Translations under genes and position numbers: made by a program
Source of the DNA: Nitrospira sp. UBA5698
GTDB taxonomy: Bacteria > Nitrospirota > Nitrospiria > Nitrospirales > Nitrospiraceae
Assembly (NCBI GenBank): GCA_002420115.1
Contig: DIHK01000011.1
Location: 1-18,715, forward strand
Direction of reading: 5' to 3'
DNA: 18,715 bases
In this document: positions 15,271-18,715 of the stretch, piece after piece
Layout of the letters: each line of letters opens with the position of its first letter
How positions within the stretch are numbered: position 1 is the first letter of the stretch
The notes under the pieces: generated by a model
The model's database searches: none
What the model was told of the DNA's origin: nothing
Seen by the model: the letters and a program-made list of their open reading frames with translations, nothing else

Positions 15271-15699
15271 GTGAAACTGCACAAAGCGGCTCACACGGTC
15301 TACAAGACGCAGTACCACGTTGTGTGGGTGACCAGATACCGCCGCAAGATCCTTGTCGAAGGCGTGGCGGTGTATTTGCGGATGAAGCTACGGGAAGTCC
15401 AGAAGTACTATCCCGACTGGCATTTCACGGAGATTGGGATCGACAAGGATCATGTGCATGTGCACATGGTGATCCCACCAAAATACAGTGTCAGTTTTGC
15501 TGTGGAAACGATCAAGAAGAACACGAGTCGCAGGCTGCGAGAAAAGTTTCGGTTCCTGGACAAGGTGTATTGGGATCGCGGCGGCATCTGGTCAACCGGG
15601 TACTTTGTGTCCACGGTCGGGATTACTGAGGAGATCATCAGACGGTATGTCGCCCGACAAGGGAAGGAAGACGCGGGACAAGCGCAGCTTGAATTCTGA
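15271..15699 (+). CDS. tnpA: IS200/IS605-family Y1 transposase TnpA
   Basis: A 142-residue single-strand DNA transposase that uses a HUH metal site and one tyrosine for peel-and-paste transposition. The HUH motif is His61-Val-His63 in KDHVHVHMVIP, and the catalytic tyrosine is Tyr126 in the typical YxxxQ (YVARQ) motif. The conserved opening TQYHVVWVTRYRRK is present. Length is usual for the family, with no internal stop, so the gene may be active. The GTG start at 15271 has no strong ribosome site. The stop lies one base before the right-end hairpin. Confidence 0.93.
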   Translation: MKLHKAAHTVYKTQYHVVWVTRYRRKILVEGVAVYLRMKLREVQKYYPDWHFTEIGIDKDHVHVHMVIPPKYSVSFAVETIKKNTSRRLREKFRFLDKVYWDRGGIWSTGYFVSTVGITEEIIRRYVARQGKEDAGQAQLEF

Positions 15700-15700
15700 G

Positions 15701-15728
15701 ATTCCCCCGCCTGTAAAGGCGGGGGAAT
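15701..15728. repeat. IS right-end hairpin
   Basis: Perfect 12-base-pair stem (ATTCCCCCGCCT at 15701-15712, AGGCGGGGGAAT at 15717-15728) with loop GTAA. It begins two bases after the tnpA stop and may also stop transcription. Confidence 0.82.
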
Positions 15729-15735
15729 CTATCTG

Positions 15736-15876
15736 CACCCTGAGATCCATTTCCTTTTGCGGAGACATGAGGGCATTTTCTACCTTCCCGGTCAGGAGGA
15801 TCACCGGTGCCAATGCCCCATGGTTTTTGACTCTCTGGTCGATGCCTGTCCGGTCTGTCCTTAGCTGCACAACAAA
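15736..15876 (-). pseudogene. Relic of an HD-GYP protein C-terminus, cut by the IS
   Basis: Translation on the minus strand gives FVVQLRTDRTGID, then HGALAPVILL, then KEMDL. Over 45 ungapped residues 22 are identical to the C-terminal domain of the HD-GYP protein encoded at 16393-17616. The catalytic HD-GYP core is missing: the zinc-ribbon stop lies only 48 bases upstream. The last 35 or so residues of the parental tail are also missing and are replaced by the IS right end. It is therefore a fragment of a third tandem copy, with no start codon or ribosome site of its own. Confidence 0.7.
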
Positions 15877-15923
15877 TGCGTCACTGCGGGCTTGGAATCC
15901 GAGCCCGAATAGTGAGGGTATGA

Positions 15924-16097
15924 TCAGCGCGTGGCGACGGTCTGAGCGTCTTGGGATGCAAGGCTCTTTCGGCGATTTTCGGCAATGGTGCGGTCGATAA
16001 TGGCGCCGCAGTTGAAACATTTCCACGCGTAAAAGACGAGAAAGAAATCCGAGAACCGCTCCAGCATCATCGTCCCCTTACACTTCGGACATTCCAT
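15924..16097 (-). CDS. 57-residue zinc-ribbon protein
   Basis: A very small gene reading MECPKCKGTMMLERFSD at its start. Two CxxC knuckles (Cys3/Cys6 and Cys27/Cys30) frame about 20 residues, which is a zinc ribbon. The Shine-Dalgarno sequence is strong (GAGGAGGG just before the ATG), which supports a real gene despite its size. The C-terminal part after GAIIDRTIAENRRKS is basic and Ser/Gln-rich. Function is unknown; similar small ribbons are widespread in related bacteria (recollection). It lies between an HD-GYP gene and an HD-GYP relic on the same strand. Confidence 0.8.
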   Translation of the reverse strand: MECPKCKGTMMLERFSDFFLVFYAWKCFNCGAIIDRTIAENRRKSLASQDAQTVATR

Positions 16098-16392
16098 CGA
16101 TCCCTCCTCAGGTGGTTACGTGCACAACTGTTGCCGAAGTAAAGCAAGAGCCGCGCCAAAGCCTCGCCATTCAATTCTTCAATGATTCGAGCATTACGTA
16201 TTACCACGTGATACGGAATTTCAAAAACTTGACGCTATGCGCTGGTTGGCGCGTCAACCTGTTGGCGGTTGTATGCTGTAATAGGGGTCGGGAGTCTTTA
16301 CTGTGTTGTTTCGGATAGACATGAGGCCGAGCGCGTGCGTAGATAGCGAGAAGCCATATTAGGGGAGTGGTTTGCTATGTATGGCGGGGAGC
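16098..16392. other. Intergenic region with an inverted repeat
   Basis: This is the stretch between the HD-GYP gene and the zinc-ribbon gene. It holds a 7-base inverted repeat TTGACGC (16229-16235)/GCGTCAA (16251-16257) with a 15-base loop, which could be a regulatory site or hairpin. On the minus strand a TTGAAA box occurs but has no well-spaced -10, so I assign no promoter. No gene is seen. Confidence 0.45.
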
Positions 16393-17616
16393 TTATGCGG
16401 CTTTCTTGTCGAGGTAGTCGGTTGGGTCGATGCCGACCTGTTTGGCATCGAGAACAGTGGCGACGCTGCGATGGGGTTGCTCGAGTTGTGCCACGAGATC
16501 CAGCTCTTTGGGGTGTGACAGGAGGGTATTTGCCGCGCTCTTCACGAGCAGTACCACTGGTGCTAACGGTGCATGGTGATGCACTTCTTTGACGATTCCA
16601 GTCTCGCCCGTATTCAGCTCCACAACTGATCCAACGGGATAGAGGCCGACGACGTGGATGAACTGCTGCACCAAGGCGGCATCGAGATGGCCCTCAAGTG
16701 ACAGGCGATAGAGAAATTGGAGGGCTTCGTGGGCGGCCTGCCCCTTGTGATAGCAGCGGTCGCTGGTCATCGCATCGTAAATGTCCACCACGGCAGCTAT
16801 CATGCCGACCTGACTGAGTTCACTTCGGACTCGCCGGTAGGGATAGCCGGTCCCGTCGACCCGTTCATGATGTTCCAGCGCGGGACGGAGGTAAGAATCT
16901 CCCAGTCCCGTCGTGGTTGAGAGTATCTCCACGCCACGGAGGACGTGTTGCTTCATGATCTCCATTTCATCTGGTTTGAATCGCCCCGGCTTGTTCAGGA
17001 TCTCTGGTGGAATCTTCGTCTTTCCGATGTCATGCAACAGGCCGCCTACCCCGATTTGATGTAAGGTCGTTCGATCAAACTCAAGATGGCGTCCCAGAGA
17101 CATGGCGAGGATTGACGTATTCACCGAGTGATAGAAGGTGTATTCATCAAATTTCTTGAGCCGCGTCAGACTAGTGAGAGCATCGGGGTTTCGCAAGATG
17201 CTGTCCGACATATCCGAGACCACCCGATTGACTTCGTCCATATTGATGGCTCGACCGAGTCTCGTATCGTGCATGGCGTTCTGCACGATCGTTTTGGCGG
17301 CGTGATAGGTCTGCCTGGCGGAGGGCAGCTCTTCGTCGAGTCCGATAGTCGGTGGCACCGATACCCTGTCACCCGGTGCCGTGAAGATCGGATCACTGGT
17401 GATGTCGGGTGCGGTTTTCACGGCCTCAGTGATTGTGTGTTTTTCCTCGATATTCACCACCAGCGTACGCACCCCACAGGCCCTTAACTGGGCGATCTGA
17501 TCGGTTGAGGTGATCGTCATCTTGTGGCGAAAGAACGGCGTGTCCAGCCAGGACCGGTCCAGTTGTTCCACCAGCATTCCCGGCTTCAATTCGTCGATTC
17601 CAATCCGCTTTTTCAT
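16393..17616 (-). CDS. HD-GYP c-di-GMP phosphodiesterase with N-terminal DUF3391
   Basis: A 407-residue protein. Residues about 1-60 (GIDELKPGMLVEQLDRSWLDTPF and the strand after it) match the DUF3391 domain that often precedes HD-GYP. The HD-GYP domain (about 140-300) has a full metal set: His163, HD at 195-196 (LLHDIGKTKIP), His224, HH at 249-250 and Asp278 (VVDIYDAM), plus GYP at 257-259. A C-terminal beta domain (YPVGSVVELNTGETGIV to LDKKAA) follows. The enzyme would hydrolyse c-di-GMP in the cytoplasm. The ATG at 17616 is chosen because it matches the domain start; an in-frame TTG is 57 bases upstream and no Shine-Dalgarno sequence is clear for either. It follows a close paralogue with a 135-base gap. 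Confidence 0.92.
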   Translation of the reverse strand: MKKRIGIDELKPGMLVEQLDRSWLDTPFFRHKMTITSTDQIAQLRACGVRTLVVNIEEKHTITEAVKTAPDITSDPIFTAPGDRVSVPPTIGLDEELPSARQTYHAAKTIVQNAMHDTRLGRAINMDEVNRVVSDMSDSILRNPDALTSLTRLKKFDEYTFYHSVNTSILAMSLGRHLEFDRTTLHQIGVGGLLHDIGKTKIPPEILNKPGRFKPDEMEIMKQHVLRGVEILSTTTGLGDSYLRPALEHHERVDGTGYPYRRVRSELSQVGMIAAVVDIYDAMTSDRCYHKGQAAHEALQFLYRLSLEGHLDAALVQQFIHVVGLYPVGSVVELNTGETGIVKEVHHHAPLAPVVLLVKSAANTLLSHPKELDLVAQLEQPHRSVATVLDAKQVGIDPTDYLDKKAA

Positions 17617-17751
17617 GGCAATAAAGAGGTCAATCGGATCCTTCGCTACGTGATATCGGACCACTATTCGCAAATCTTGAGGTGCAATGAGCCGTGGCGG
17701 GTCCGGTGAGGTGGTGAGACGCGAATGAGGTGTGGGATCTTATGCTTAGGG

Positions 17752-18715
17752 CTAGGCGGCTTTCTTATCGAGGTAGACGGTTGGGTCGATGCCGGTCTGG
17801 TGGGGGTGGAGGACAGCTTTGATACTCCGAGGGGGTGTCGCTGTCTGCTGCGAGAGATCCTCTTCTTGCGGGTGTGAGAGGAGCGTATTTCCTGCGCCCT
17901 TGACGAACAGCACCACCGGTGCCAGTGGCGCATTATGGTTGATCCGTTTGACGATACCGGTCTCACCGGTATTCAGCTCCACCACTGACCCGACCGGATA
18001 GACTCCGACGACTTGGATGAATCGTTGCACGAGTGTGGGGTCGAGGTGACCTTCGAGCGAGAGCCGATACAGCAATTGGAGGACTTCATGGGCCGGTTTG
18101 CCCTTATGGTAGACCCGGTCGCTTGTCATGGCGTCATAGATATCGACGATCGCCGTGATCAGACCGACCTGACTGATGTCTTGATGAGCGCGTCGATGCG
18201 GATAGCCGTCGCCGTTGACTCGCTCATGATGTTCGAGTGCCGGTTGGATGTATGTGTCGCCCAGGCCGGTCGTGCTGGAAAGGACTTCGACACCCCTGAG
18301 CACATGTTGTTTCACAATCTCCATTTCATGAGGCTCGAACCGACCAGGTTTATTGAGAAGTTCGAGAGGGACCTTCATCTTTCCGATATCGTGCAAGAGT
18401 GTGCCGACGCCGGCTAAATGGATCATCGGCCGATCGAAACCAAGGCTTCGGCCCAGAGACATCGCGAGCAAGGCCGTATTCACAGAGTGGTAAAAGGTGT
18501 ATTCGTCGAATCGCTTGAGCCGTGACAGACTGGGGAGCGCGTCCGGATTGCGAAAGACACTCTCGGTCATATCGGTGATGACGGTTTGCACGGCATCGAC
18601 ATTGAGCGCTCGTCCCAGCCGTACGTCTTGCATCGCATTTTGCACGATGGTCTTGGCGGCCTGATAAACCTGCTTGGCCGCCGGTAACTCTTCTTCGAAT
18701 GGGACATATGTCGGA
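17752..18715 (-). CDS. HD-GYP c-di-GMP phosphodiesterase, tandem paralogue, partial
   Basis: The reading frame is open to the last base, so the N-terminus (probably a DUF3391 domain) lies outside. The visible 320 residues align without large gaps to the neighbouring gene product and are mostly identical. HDIGK, the downstream HH pair, GYP and the VDIYDAM Asp are all present, so it should be active; the loop before GYP reads HERVNGDGYP where the neighbour has HERVDGTGYP. The C-terminal beta domain ends with the same LDKKAA as the neighbour. The high similarity indicates a recent tandem duplication. Confidence 0.9.
   Translation of the reverse strand, partial: PTYVPFEEELPAAKQVYQAAKTIVQNAMQDVRLGRALNVDAVQTVITDMTESVFRNPDALPSLSRLKRFDEYTFYHSVNTALLAMSLGRSLGFDRPMIHLAGVGTLLHDIGKMKVPLELLNKPGRFEPHEMEIVKQHVLRGVEVLSSTTGLGDTYIQPALEHHERVNGDGYPHRRAHQDISQVGLITAIVDIYDAMTSDRVYHKGKPAHEVLQLLYRLSLEGHLDPTLVQRFIQVVGVYPVGSVVELNTGETGIVKRINHNAPLAPVVLFVKGAGNTLLSHPQEEDLSQQTATPPRSIKAVLHPHQTGIDPTVYLDKKAA

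Larger units (their letters stand above)
15190..15733 (+). mobile_element. IS200-type insertion sequence (tnpA only)
   Basis: One Y1 transposase gene is bracketed by two hairpins sharing CCCCGCCTGTAAAGGCGGGG. Such subterminal hairpins are what IS200/IS605 transposases bind. The left tip is uncertain (about 15190-15210). The right tip is close to 15733, because sequence homologous to the host HD-GYP genes starts just after it. There is no tnpB and no target duplication, as expected for this family. Confidence 0.75.

Noticed and set aside
15048..15284. A 78-codon minus-strand frame left of and across the IS left end
   Set aside because: It includes the IS hairpin, overlaps the tnpA start and shows no protein family pattern.
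15211..15728. Two copies of a 20-base hairpin sequence as a possible CRISPR array
   Set aside because: Only two copies, about 500 bases apart, and placed at the ends of a transposase gene.
15592..16026. A long minus-strand reading frame across the IS right end and the zinc-ribbon gene
   Set aside because: It overlaps the better supported zinc-ribbon gene in another frame and runs through the IS hairpin and tnpA; only its middle part is a real, degenerate HD-GYP fragment, reported as a pseudogene.
16112..16318. A 68-codon plus-strand frame in the gap between HD-GYP and zinc-ribbon genes
   Set aside because: No Shine-Dalgarno sequence, no recognisable pattern, and the stretch faces genes transcribed in the opposite direction.

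Overview
The window looks like a chromosomal segment of a Gram-negative, moderately GC-rich bacterium. LptD implies an outer membrane, and the set of tandem DUF507 proteins, PP2C phosphatase, sigma-54 regulation and several HD-GYP proteins fits Nitrospira or a close relative. That assignment is inference from gene content and protein style; no rRNA or other marker is present. I see no tRNA, rRNA or CRISPR.

Layout. (1) Positions 1-2534, plus strand: the C-terminal end of LptD, thioredoxin, then RecN. (2) Positions 2536-6570, minus strand: a cytoplasmic GAF histidine kinase, an NtrC-type sigma-54 activator, and a receiver-HD-GYP protein preceded by a good -24/-12 promoter. Together they read as a phosphorelay that switches on a c-di-GMP-type output; one expected HD-GYP metal ligand is replaced by Gln. 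(3) Positions 6826-8783, minus strand: a two-domain SnoaL-like exported protein, then an exported protein whose His and Met positions match all six copper ligands of peptidylglycine alpha-hydroxylating monooxygenase (PHM). (4) Positions 8877-10414, minus strand: a DEDDy exonuclease-fold protein (YprB-like) translationally coupled to a PP2C phosphatase. (5) Positions 10523-13432, plus strand: cyclophilin-fold protein, two DUF507 proteins, TPR lipoprotein, Bcp peroxiredoxin, and an exported protein with a possible degenerate HAD fold. (6) Positions about 13494-15733: an AT-richer accessory islet with a lone P-loop ATPase with winged-helix tail and its own promoter, followed by an IS200-type element with matching hairpins at both ends. 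(7) Positions 15736-18715, minus strand: a relic of an HD-GYP C-terminus abutting the insertion sequence, a 57-residue zinc-ribbon gene, and two tandem HD-GYP phosphodiesterase genes, the upstream one cut by the window edge.

The most noteworthy points are the PHM-type copper site, the sigma-54 circuit feeding an altered HD-GYP protein, the lone ATPase islet, and the HD-GYP array with a decayed third member bordering the IS.
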